Source: Triparma columacea (taxonomy: Eukaryota > Sar > Bolidophyceae > Parmales > Triparmaceae). Taken from it: DNA of 64,000 nucleotides. Under the pieces are notes generated by a model, which saw only the letters and a program-made list of their open reading frames with translations, did not search any database and was not told where the DNA came from. The position numbers and the translations under genes are program-made. Below, one piece after another: positions 55,384 through 64,000 of this stretch. Numbering within the stretch: position 1 is the first letter of the stretch; every line of letters begins with the position of its first letter. The stretch spans positions 634 to 64,633 of the forward strand of contig BRYA01000174.1 of the NCBI GenBank assembly GCA_030267965.1, written 5' to 3'.

Positions 55384-56730
55384 GTATTACAATCGACGCC
55401 CAACCCATCCTGTCTATCACTCTAACCTCTGAACCCCCCCCCCTTCGAATCCCTCCTTTCCCAGGTCAAGGCAAAATGGTTTACTCAGACGGCTCATCGT
55501 ACGATGGTACGTTTGTAAAGGGTCGACGAGAGGGTAATGGCACACAGGTCACAATAGAGGCCGACGGGAAGGAGTCGAAGTACACAGGAGACTGGCTAGA
55601 CAATATGATTCAGGGTAGGGGAGTAGCAACATTCAACAACGGCAACGTTTACGAGGGTGAGTTCTCTAAGGGGAAAATTGATGGGGAAGGTACCCTGACT
55701 ACCTCGGCCGGCGACAAGTATGTGGGCTCTTGGCGAGGAGAAAAGATGCATGGGCATGGTACCTACTATTATGCTGACGGGGATACTTACACGGGGGAGT
55801 GGCAAAACGATAAGCGCCACGGAGTCGGTAAGGTCACCTACTGCGATGAGTCCGGCGCCGTGTCTGAGTCCTACGATGGCGATTGGAAGTTCGGTCGCAT
55901 GCATGGGCGGGGTAAATACACGCACAAGGACAAGTCCATCTACGAGGGAGAGTGGGTGGAGGGGAAGATGGAGGGTTGGGGAAAATTCAACTTCGCGAAC
56001 GGCAACGTGTACGACGGTAACTGGGCAAATGACGTCAAGGCTGGGTTCGGGACCCTCTCGTATGCGTCTGGAGAGCGCTATGAGGGACAATGGAAGAATG
56101 ATATGGCAAACGGAGAAGGAACACTCATATACGCCAACCAGGACACCTACAAAGGAATGTGGGCGGACGACAAGAAGGTGAGGGAAAGGGCGAAAATGCG
56201 AACAAGAATAAGGTGCAAACAAGATAAGAAACAACCAGCCACAGGGGGGGGTCGTTCTCGGCACGCTCCGTGAACCCCGACCACCTCAACTCTCCTATCC
56301 CCCATCCCCCCTCTCCCCAATTCTCAAAACCTCCCCCCCCATCCCCCACCCCTTACCCCAGCATGGCAGGGGAGAGCTGCACTATGTGAATGGAAACGTT
56401 TACAAGGGCGAGTGGAAGGACGACATGGCCGACGGGGAAGGTACCCTCTCTTACAGCAACGGAGACATTTACGAGGGACTGTGGAAAAACAACCTTCGGG
56501 ATGGGCAAGGAAACTTCAACTGCGCCAAGGACGGATATATTTACAGCGGAGCCTGGGCCCGGGGGTGCAAGAACGGCATCGGGAGCATCACGATGCCCAG
56601 CACGAAGGACGTCTTCAAGGGAGAGTTCCTCGACGGTCGCCTTGTCGGCCCTAAGCTCTCTGACGGCTCCCTCGTGTGGGCCTTTGCCGAGGACTCTGAC
56701 TGGGCGAATGTGGACTCCAACGCATTTTAA
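55310..56730 (+). CDS. MORN-repeat protein
   Basis: Exons 55310..55367 (proposed), 55465..56177 and 56362..56730, 379 aa; without exon 1 the frame begins at ATG 55476. At least 13 MORN units of the form Y-x-G-x-W-x-x-x-x-x-x-G-x-G fill the protein (YTGDWLDNMIQGRGV, YEGEFSKGKIDGEG, YTGEWQNDKRHGVG, YEGEWVEGKMEGWG). The first unit is completed by exon 1: YTGTVDAETG joins QGKMVYSDGSSYDG, which is why I favour it despite a GTATAA donor. No kinase or phosphatase domain is attached. MORN proteins bind membranes or build cytoskeletal scaffolds. Confidence 0.8.
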
Positions 56731-56956
56731 TTTTTTGGAAGTTATGCGTTCAAACATTTACGTCATTTCTTACGCGCCTTTGGGCCACGTATTGACATAC
56801 ATTGATCCCTTTACAGGATATGGGGCCGAAAACCAGTCCTTGAAATATAATGGTTTTATTTTATTTTTAGGTTGAGGAGCTGGTCTGGTGTCGGAAAATG
56901 GGAGAGAAGATAGGGTTGTCCTATATACTCTTCTATCCTACCGACGACCCCCAAAA

Positions 56957-59023
56957 ATGTACGGGAAGCATCAAAATCAACACTCTACGTCAATTCAAAG
57001 CGCTCAGAAGAACGTGTCCAGGACCATGTCTGATCTTATCCATGTTCATCCCCGAATCTGCTGGACGTGCCTTTCTCAACCCACTGCCCTGACGAATGAT
57101 GATCTCCCAAAGTCGACCTCAGACACCCACTACTTCCAAACAGACTCCACGCTAGTGTACGAGCACTTCTTCGCTGATCATGGGCCCTTAAATTTGGGCC
57201 AGCTTGTTAGATTCTGTCGCCTTGTTGCATCCCTTCTTTCTCAAAAGGCCCTGGGGAGAAAGCAGCTAGTTTACGTGTGCTCATCGCACAACCACTTACG
57301 CTCCAACAGGTATGTGTGTGTGTGTGTGTGTTGAGCGGTGCGGAAATGTCAACTGAGGAGCGGAGAATTGATGCGGGGTGTTTGAGCAGGGGGACTGAGG
57401 GCTTACATTGCGGGTGTAGGGGGGAAAGGAGAGGGAGGGATGGTGGTTACTGGTCGTTGCGCTAGTGGTTGATTTCGGCTTCGTTTCGCCTTCCCCCATC
57501 TCACCCTATCCAACCCCTGCCCCTCTATCCCCCCCCCTATCCTCAACCCCCTCTCCTTCCTCCGTCTCAGCATCTTCCTCATTTGCTCGTACATGATAGT
57601 ATGCGAAAACAAGACTGTCCCAGAGGCATACGCGCCCTTCTTTAATCTTTCCCCTCCCCCCTCCCCGTTCCGTGATGCCGCGTTCTCAATATGCCCGTAC
57701 TCTATTACAGTCATTGACGCCTTGAAGGGGTTGAAAAAGGTGAGCGATGTTGGAAAGCGAGGATGTTATGTCTTCACCTTCTGAGATTTGTCTTCACTTT
57801 CTGAGATTTGTCTTCACTTTCTGAGATTTGTCTTCACTTTCTGAGATTTATCTTCACTTTCTTCGCTATCTTATCCCTGTTGCTGTTGTTTATGCCCCGT
57901 TGACCCCTGTTGACCCCCCTCTCCCCCGCAGGCAATCTCCTTAGGTCACTTTGAGTATGAATCCTTCGACCCAGACGCTTACGATGAAATGGACAAACTT
58001 GAAAATGGAGACTGCACGTGGATCGTTCCTGGGAAGCTCATGGCGTTTTCTGGACCCCACAACCACAAAAAGCAGATTTCCCCTGGCGTCTTCACCATGA
58101 GCATCGATGAGTACGCCCCCCTTTTCAAGAAGTATGGGGTTACGGGAGTGGTTCGCTTCAACAAGAAGCTTTACGATAGGAACGAATTGACGAAGAGGGG
58201 CGTCAACCACTACGACCTGTACTACGAGGACGGGGGAAACCCAACGGAAGCGATTGCGCAAAAGTTCCTCAAGATCTGTGAGGACGAGAAGGGAGCTGTC
58301 GCCGTCCACTGCAAGGCAGGCCTGGGAAGGACGGGCACCAACATTGGAAACTACATGATGAAGCACTACGGATACACCACCAACGAGATGATTGCGTGGT
58401 GCAGAATATGCAGGCCGGGAAGTGTGGTTGGCCCACAGCAGCAGTTCTGCGCTGACTACGAATTCAAGCTTGTCAGGGACGGCGAACTTTTTAGGAGGCG
58501 ACACGGGGGGGGAGGGGTGGGGCGAGAGAAGCCTACAGGTGAGGATGGATGGGTGGGGGCTGGGAGGTTAGGGCGAAAACACAGCCAGCATTGGCAATTT
58601 GAAAACCACCCATATTGTACTCACACCACCTCCGTATGAACACACACGTTTCGTTCACTTTCGTCCATAACAGCCTCGGGGTTCGCTTCCTCCTCCACTG
58701 GGTCCCCAAATAAGTTGAAGCCTCTCTCACCAGAGAAAGATTCAACAAATCTGCAAAATCTATCGGCCATAAAGGCGAGACAGGTCTCAACAAGCCCTAT
58801 CAAACATAGATCAAGACCCAGAACGGGAGACTCATCCTCAACCGGAAACATGCCAACAATGAGCATGAGATCGCAGTCAACCCGCCGGGCCGGCGGAGGC
58901 TCCTCCTCCTCTTCATCGCCGTCCACCAAGAGGCCCACCTCCACAGGGATCTTCAGGTCGTCAAGAGGAGCATCAAAGAGACAAATTGGAAGCAGACGCG
59001 ACGACAGCACAGCGGACGTCTAG
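56957..59023 (+). CDS. CDC14: CDC14 dual-specificity phosphatase
   Basis: Exons 56957..57309, 57571..57739, 57932..58538 and 58674..59023, 492 aa. The N-terminal DSP half shows YFQTDSTLVYEHFFADHGPLN (compare Y-x-x-FY-x-DFGPLNL), an RSNSIFLICSYM junction, and SPFRDAAF. The catalytic half shows CTWIVPGKLMAFSGPH, VTGVVRFNKKLYD and the CX5R loop VHCKAGLGRTGTN, then CRPGSVVGPQQQF. A Ser/Arg-rich tail of about 115 residues follows. CDC14 removes CDK phosphates during mitotic exit and cytokinesis and has ciliary roles in some algae. Intron 3 carries 20-bp tandem repeats. Confidence 0.92.
57771..57860. repeat. 20-bp tandem repeat in a CDC14 intron
   Basis: Four and a half head-to-tail copies of TCTTCACTTTCTGAGATTTG (first copy with one change, last with one change) lie just after the donor of intron 57740-57931. 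Confidence 0.9.
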
Positions 59024-60115
59024 GGAATTAACGATGTTGTAAATATTGAAAAGGTATGTTACTATTAACCCTAACCCTCTTATTGTTGTTATTGCATCCT
59101 GCAATCTGTTAAGTGATGCGTACGGATTAGGGATGGGCTTGGAGGGGGGGGGAGGCGCGGGGGAAGCAGAGAACGGATAGAATTGTCGATTCAGTGGAGG
59201 ACGAGCCGAAGTCTTTAGCTTAGTGTTCCGAACCTCATCCTTGCTGCAAGCCCGCACCCAACTCCTTCGGTCGCCCCGTCCGTTCCCGTTCCTGTTCACT
59301 CCTCCCCCTTCCTTGGGAAGAAGCGACCCTTGACTGAAGCTCGAATGTCGTTGGGGAAAGAAAATACATTGGCTTTTTATGGCGTTTTCAGTGCATTGGC
59401 GACCGAAAGTGAATGAGGGAGGGCACCGGGACGGCCCTGGGAGTTTAGTAAATGCAACAAACTTTAAATCAAAAATTTAATTTTGGAAAAGAACCAAGAA
59501 AAGCGAAAGTTAGAGGTAAGGACGTACAAAGAGTGACCGCTGTTTATTAGTTGGCGCGTTTTAATGCATAAGAAACACAAATTCGGCCGTATATTGAAAT
59601 GTCAGAAGTGCTCCCCCGAAACCAGTAAATGAGGTTCCACGGATAATTCTCTTCATGAGATGCCCGACGGGGATTTTAGCTACACTCCCGGGCTTGCAGT
59701 ACCCTACGCCCGGACTTACTGAGGTTCTTTGACGAATATTATCACCCTTTATCCCTCACCCCCCCCCCCTCTTTCCCCTTCCCGTCCTCAGCCAAAGTAA
59801 ACCCCAAGAATTAGCCCCTGTAAAAGCTTCGTTGAAGGTAAGAATGTGCATGGAGACCCAAACTCGGGGGGTACGAGACGTAAATTGAGGAAGATACGAC
59901 CGCAACGTAAAAATACACGCTCAGCTCAAATCCACCTTGGTGCCTCGACCAGGACTGTGGGGTTGGTTGACTTCACTGGAGTCAATCGCCGTATATTAAT
60001 TAGCGAAAACTCTTGTTGCCCCTCATCATCTCGCCGCGACAGATACCGTTTCAAAAAACACCCCACTTATCCCCAAACTACCCTTCCACCTTTCAGCCTT
60101 CCCCCCCTCTTGAGC
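59024..60115. other. gene-poor intergenic stretch
   Basis: About 1.1 kb, the longest stretch here without a supported gene. It contains TTAACCCTAACCCT near 59065, an AT-rich palindromic AAATCAAAAATTTAATTTT around 59464, and a C/T-rich leader just before the next ATG. I saw no tRNA-like fold, coding domain or transposase. Confidence 0.45.
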
Positions 60116-63100
60116 ATGAAGCAGAGGGACGAGCAAGTCATCGCTGTAAACGACGACGAGAGGGGCCTCACTGACCAAGAAAAAAATGTCGACGTAGAGA
60201 GCGAAGTAAACCAGGAGATTGTTGGTGCTCCTGACGATGTTATTGAGTTGATCAATGACAATGATATGGAGAAGGGACGCGTTACTCGCGTCGACGATCC
60301 CCCCGACGACCTTGATGTCGCCGAGAATCTGGTGGACAAAAAAGTTGAGAAGAGCGAACTGCCCCCCGTCGGTGTCGGCGACACCAGACAGACCGATGAG
60401 GAGATTGACCAAGCTGCGCTGGAGGCTCTTGCCAATATTATTAGGAATGAGCCTCAAGATTATACCAAGAAGGAGGAGGCAGCAATTATGAGGGGGAGGA
60501 AATTCTATGAGAAGTGCAAGGTGGATAAGAACTTTGATGAACTGAAGAGTCCTGATGAGAGGGTCAAGATGAAGCTAGTTCATGTTGATGGGGCAAGCAG
60601 TGGGACTGGTTTTGCCACTACTGTGGTTGATGCGAGTGTGGAGGAGTGCACATCATGTGAAATTGCAAAATTGAGTGGAAGAGAAAACAAAAAGAGAGCA
60701 AAAGAGATCGGAATAACCTTCTTGAAAGTCATCAACATTAATCCACACTCCAATTACTATGTGACAACGAGAGAGCTTGGTCTCCCTGGTTTTGCTCCGC
60801 GTGATACTCGGAGTAGAATTACATGGTGCAAGCAAGATGATGGCAAAATTATCATTGATGTTGCAGACACAGAGGATATTCATGTAGACTTTCCAGTGAA
60901 GGCTAGAAATATTTTAGTAAAGATTCACACAGTATGGGTATTTGAGCCACTTGACCCTATTGGAGATGTGCCACAAACATCAGTAACTTTCACAACAAAG
61001 GTAGATCTTGGTGGCTTCTTCTTCTCTTCCATCATGAACAAAATTGCACCAAGGTTTCTTGCACAAGTTTCACACTTGAGGAAGAAGTTTGACAAGAGCA
61101 GAGATATTGACGGCTTTAAGCTGCTGCAGACAGTGGATATCATCAACAACGAGATCCAGGATTACACTGACGAGGAGGAGGCGGTATTAAGGGATGGCAA
61201 AGAGTTCTATCGAAAGTGCATGACAAGCAAGAAATTCAAGGAGGTGAAGAGTCCAGATCCCAGGGTGAAGATGAAAGCTGTGCACCTCAAGGGTGAAAGC
61301 CTTGTGACAGGCATGTGCGAGGCTGTTGTCGATGCTTCACTTGCAGAATGTGTGGCATACGAGTTCATTAAGGGTTCAAGGGAGAAAAAGTACAAGGCGA
61401 TTGAAACAAAGAAGCTGAATGATCACTCACAGCTGTACTTACAAAGGAGAAATGTTGGGGTACGAGGATTATCTGATAGGGAGTGGAGGAGCATTGGTAT
61501 GTGGAAGTTTGAGGAGGGAGAAAAGAAGTGTTGGACAGTGTATAAGGATACTGACATGCTAAACAAAGACTTTCCTTTGAGCTCAGGAACCCAACGTGCA
61601 TCAGCTAGAACTAGCTTTAAATCTGGAACTGTGCTTGCATCTGCAACAACTACCTGGTTGTTTGAGGCGCTCACATCTACTGGTGGCGTTCCACAGACTA
61701 GAGTCACATTTGCTGTTGAGGTGGACATCAGGGGATCTGTGCCAGGCTTCATCATGAATCACTTGTCTTCCGGGTATGCAAGCAACATGATTGAATTGTG
61801 GAAGAAGTTTCACCAGAGTGATGACAAGATTGACAGGGCTGCGCTGCAAAACCTTGCAAATATCATCAAGAATGAGCCTCAAGATTATACAAAGGAGGAG
61901 GAGGAGGCCATTAGGAAGGGGACGGAATTTTATGAGAATTGCAAGAAGGAGGAGAATTTTGATGACTTGAAGAGTCCTGATGAGAGGGTTAAGATGAAGC
62001 TAGTTCATATTAACGGGGCAAGCAGTGGGACTGGTTATGCTACTACTGTCGTTGATGCTAGTGTGGAGGAGTGTGCTGCAAATGAGTTTTACTTTGATTC
62101 AAGAGAGTTCCGTAAAACTTCAAAGGAGCGAGGGATCACTGAGTACCACATCCAAAAAACCAGTGCCCATACTCTATACCTCATTACAACAAGGGGGTTC
62201 GGTATCCCTGGAGTTGCTCCTCGTGTTAGTAGGAGTAAAATTACCTGGATCAAACAACAGGATGGTAAAGTGATCATTGATGTCGCAGACATGAAAGGGT
62301 GGCTTCATGAAGACTTTCCAGTGAAAGCTGGCAATGTTTTACTGAAAGCACACACAGTATGGGTGTTCGAGCCAATGGACTCTATTGGAGGCGTGCCACA
62401 AACAGCAGTCACTTTTATATCAAAAGTAGACCTTGGTGGTGCATTCTTCTCTACCGACGTCGTCGTGAACAAGATTGCACCAAGGTTTCTTGCAAAAGCC
62501 TCACACTTGAGGAAGAAGTTTGACAGAAACAGAGAGATTGAAACCTTTAAAAGACAGCAGATCATTCAAAAGTTGGAAGTGAATGCAATTGAGGGAGTAT
62601 TAGGGATTGAAAGTCACTTTGATGAGATTCAAGGAGCTCAAGAGATCGGTAGTGGGTTTATTGGGCAGACATTGATGAAGGTAGAGAAGGGAATGGGGTG
62701 GGGGAAGACTTCAATAATTGTTAGAGCATCCCACAAGGAAGTTGCAGCGTTCTTCTGGGACTTTAAAAGTGGAGTTGAATCCCAGCTTGTGATTCACAGA
62801 GTTAACAACAAGACACTTGTCATCACAGTTGAGAGTGAAGGGCATTTCACTGCTGTAAGGTTCTCAGAGGCTGGCCAGATGAAGACAGACGTTGAAATGA
62901 TGACTAGACAGGAGGGTTTACGAAAGACTGCTAGCAAAAAGAGTGTAATTAAGCACCTGAGCATGGCAACTGATGTTGCTTACTACTTTGATAATCTGCT
63001 GAAGAGCAATGAAGCAGGGGAGAAGGATGGGAGGAGATTTGGAGAGCAGCTGATGGAGAGAGTGAAGAGAAGGCATTTTGGGTACAGTAAAGTAGAGGTT

Positions 63101-64000
63101 GTGAAGCACTTTATTGTGGCCAATAGGGCACTGAGAGAGATTACAGAGCAGCATGGTTTCATGAGAACTATGCTGTATGCTGTGGTTATGAACAAGTTTA
63201 AAAGGAGAGCAACAAATGAGGGAGAAGATAACAGTGAGGAGGAAGCCAGGGGCTGGGAGATTGGGAGTACAATGACTGCAGTCATGTTGACAACAGCAAC
63301 TGCTACTCATGCTGTAGATGAGTGGGCCCATCAATTCACTGAAGTGCAGGAGGTTATGAATGAACAAGTGTGGTTAAGGCCCATGCTTGAGGAGATTGTT
63401 AAGAAACTATTTATGAAGTCTACCTTAGGCTTGAAGGCAAGGGTCACTGTTGGTGCTGCCACAAGCATGCTTGATTTGGTGACTGATGTGTATGTGACGC
63501 ATATGTTTTGGAGTGATGAGAAGTATGGGTACTTTAGGGCTTCTTTGGCAAGTTTGGCAGTGTCAATTGGGTTTCAGATACTTGCTGTTGGGGTGCAAAA
63601 TAGGAGGCTGGGGATGAAGAGGGTGGCTTGGGAGTTGATTCCAATCTTGCTTGGGTACAAGCCTGCAGTAGATGCCTATAGGGTAGCAACTGGTGCAAAA
63701 CAAGAGGTTGGGGTTGTAATTGACCCAATGACGGAGATGACATCTATGAAAGTGATTGAGATGTTTGCTGAGGCAATCCCTGGTGTGATAATCCAACTTA
63801 CGGCTATAGTAACAAGTGACAAAGATGTTGGAACTTCAGCATGGCTTTCAGTTGCAGTGTCGGCAATTACAACAGGCTTTGCCTCTGCAACAATTAGTTA
63901 TGACTGGGACACAGACCCTGGAAGGAGAGAAGGAACACCAGACTTTTATGGGTATATACCTGCAAAAGCAAGCAAGAGAACACTAGTATTTGTGTCAATG
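60116..64000 (+). CDS. giant protein with three START-like repeats and a membrane region, 3' end outside window
   Basis: Open without introns for 1,295 codons to the right edge. An acidic N terminus of about 110 residues precedes three START-like repeats of about 230 residues (starting near 115, 340 and 590). Each begins with a QDYT-x-EEE-A-x-x-x-G-x-x-FY motif and contains RVKMK-x-VH, VVDAS, a T-W-x-FE block and the helix ending in ...FLA-x-SHLRKKFD. A fourth, diverged START-like unit (AAFFWDFKSG) precedes hydrophobic segments (GAATSMLDLVTDVYVTHMFW, SLASLAVSIGFQILAVGV, MFAEAIPGVIIQLTAIV). Base composition is lower in GC than neighbouring genes. Lipid binding at a membrane is plausible; the family is not one I can name. 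Confidence 0.75.
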   Translation, partial: MKQRDEQVIAVNDDERGLTDQEKNVDVESEVNQEIVGAPDDVIELINDNDMEKGRVTRVDDPPDDLDVAENLVDKKVEKSELPPVGVGDTRQTDEEIDQAALEALANIIRNEPQDYTKKEEAAIMRGRKFYEKCKVDKNFDELKSPDERVKMKLVHVDGASSGTGFATTVVDASVEECTSCEIAKLSGRENKKRAKEIGITFLKVININPHSNYYVTTRELGLPGFAPRDTRSRITWCKQDDGKIIIDVADTEDIHVDFPVKARNILVKIHTVWVFEPLDPIGDVPQTSVTFTTKVDLGGFFFSSIMNKIAPRFLAQVSHLRKKFDKSRDIDGFKLLQTVDIINNEIQDYTDEEEAVLRDGKEFYRKCMTSKKFKEVKSPDPRVKMKAVHLKGESLVTGMCEAVVDASLAECVAYEFIKGSREKKYKAIETKKLNDHSQLYLQRRNVGVRGLSDREWRSIGMWKFEEGEKKCWTVYKDTDMLNKDFPLSSGTQRASARTSFKSGTVLASATTTWLFEALTSTGGVPQTRVTFAVEVDIRGSVPGFIMNHLSSGYASNMIELWKKFHQSDDKIDRAALQNLANIIKNEPQDYTKEEEEAIRKGTEFYENCKKEENFDDLKSPDERVKMKLVHINGASSGTGYATTVVDASVEECAANEFYFDSREFRKTSKERGITEYHIQKTSAHTLYLITTRGFGIPGVAPRVSRSKITWIKQQDGKVIIDVADMKGWLHEDFPVKAGNVLLKAHTVWVFEPMDSIGGVPQTAVTFISKVDLGGAFFSTDVVVNKIAPRFLAKASHLRKKFDRNREIETFKRQQIIQKLEVNAIEGVLGIESHFDEIQGAQEIGSGFIGQTLMKVEKGMGWGKTSIIVRASHKEVAAFFWDFKSGVESQLVIHRVNNKTLVITVESEGHFTAVRFSEAGQMKTDVEMMTRQEGLRKTASKKSVIKHLSMATDVAYYFDNLLKSNEAGEKDGRRFGEQLMERVKRRHFGYSKVEVVKHFIVANRALREITEQHGFMRTMLYAVVMNKFKRRATNEGEDNSEEEARGWEIGSTMTAVMLTTATATHAVDEWAHQFTEVQEVMNEQVWLRPMLEEIVKKLFMKSTLGLKARVTVGAATSMLDLVTDVYVTHMFWSDEKYGYFRASLASLAVSIGFQILAVGVQNRRLGMKRVAWELIPILLGYKPAVDAYRVATGAKQEVGVVIDPMTEMTSMKVIEMFAEAIPGVIIQLTAIVTSDKDVGTSAWLSVAVSAITTGFASATISYDWDTDPGRREGTPDFYGYIPAKASKRTLVFVSM

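Noticed and set aside
59641..59720. tRNA-like short stems in the gene-poor stretch
   Set aside because: No acceptor stem or T-loop GTTCGA-type sequence could be fitted.

Overview
Nuclear DNA of a compact, intron-rich microbial eukaryote. The evidence is spliceosomal introns (mostly 75-240 nt, GTGAG or GTAAG donors, a CTAAC branch-point-like motif, C-rich tracts and CAG acceptors), a cytosolic ribosomal protein, the complex I factor CIA30, VPS28, CDC14, NAF1, and a ClpB with a secretory-type leader that could be the first half of a plastid presequence. IQ, MORN and RCC1 proteins plus a selenocysteine glutathione peroxidase suggest a flagellated or photosynthetic stramenopile. I lean towards the diatom/Parmales/pelagophyte side, but the lineage is inferred, not proven.

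About 31 genes sit on both strands, often 25-120 bp apart, in divergent or convergent pairs. Most exon boundaries below were built by hand from splice motifs, reading phase and protein-family continuity. Nearly all models close in frame.

Layout: 0-10 kb holds a 26-unit leucine-rich-repeat gene, a GT34-like glycosyltransferase, a Nudix hydrolase, a ten-finger C2H2 array gene, p23 co-chaperone and a crotonase. 10-25 kb holds NAF1, a bromodomain protein, ClpB, a membrane START protein, a 1,537-residue RCC1-IQ-WW protein, endonuclease V and a DUF1294-like protein. An AT-rich island lies at 25.5-26.0 kb. 26-36 kb holds CIA30, VPS28, an RCC1 protein, a multi-pass membrane protein, succinyl-CoA ligase beta and RPL10. 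36-50 kb holds an IQ protein, a large unknown helical protein, an ankyrin protein, a probable mitochondrial ATP synthase b-like subunit, an 1,840-residue IQ/B-box protein and the selenoprotein GPx. 50-64 kb holds an SNF2 remodeler, a GT31-like glycosyltransferase (with a 25-base assembly gap in an intron), a MORN protein, CDC14, about 1 kb of apparently empty sequence, and an intronless giant gene with three START-like repeats that runs off the right edge.

Most genes are housekeeping and do not form one pathway. A mitochondrial group (CIA30, ATP synthase-like subunit, succinyl-CoA ligase beta, perhaps GPx) and a cytoskeletal/calmodulin-type group (IQ, MORN, RCC1) are over-represented. The most interesting signals are introns whose two ends are complementary or share sequence blocks (introner-like), the in-frame UGA of GPx, and local duplication scars: a displaced ClpB exon fragment, direct repeats bracketing the zinc-finger/p23 pair, and a zinc finger cut off by a nonsense codon.
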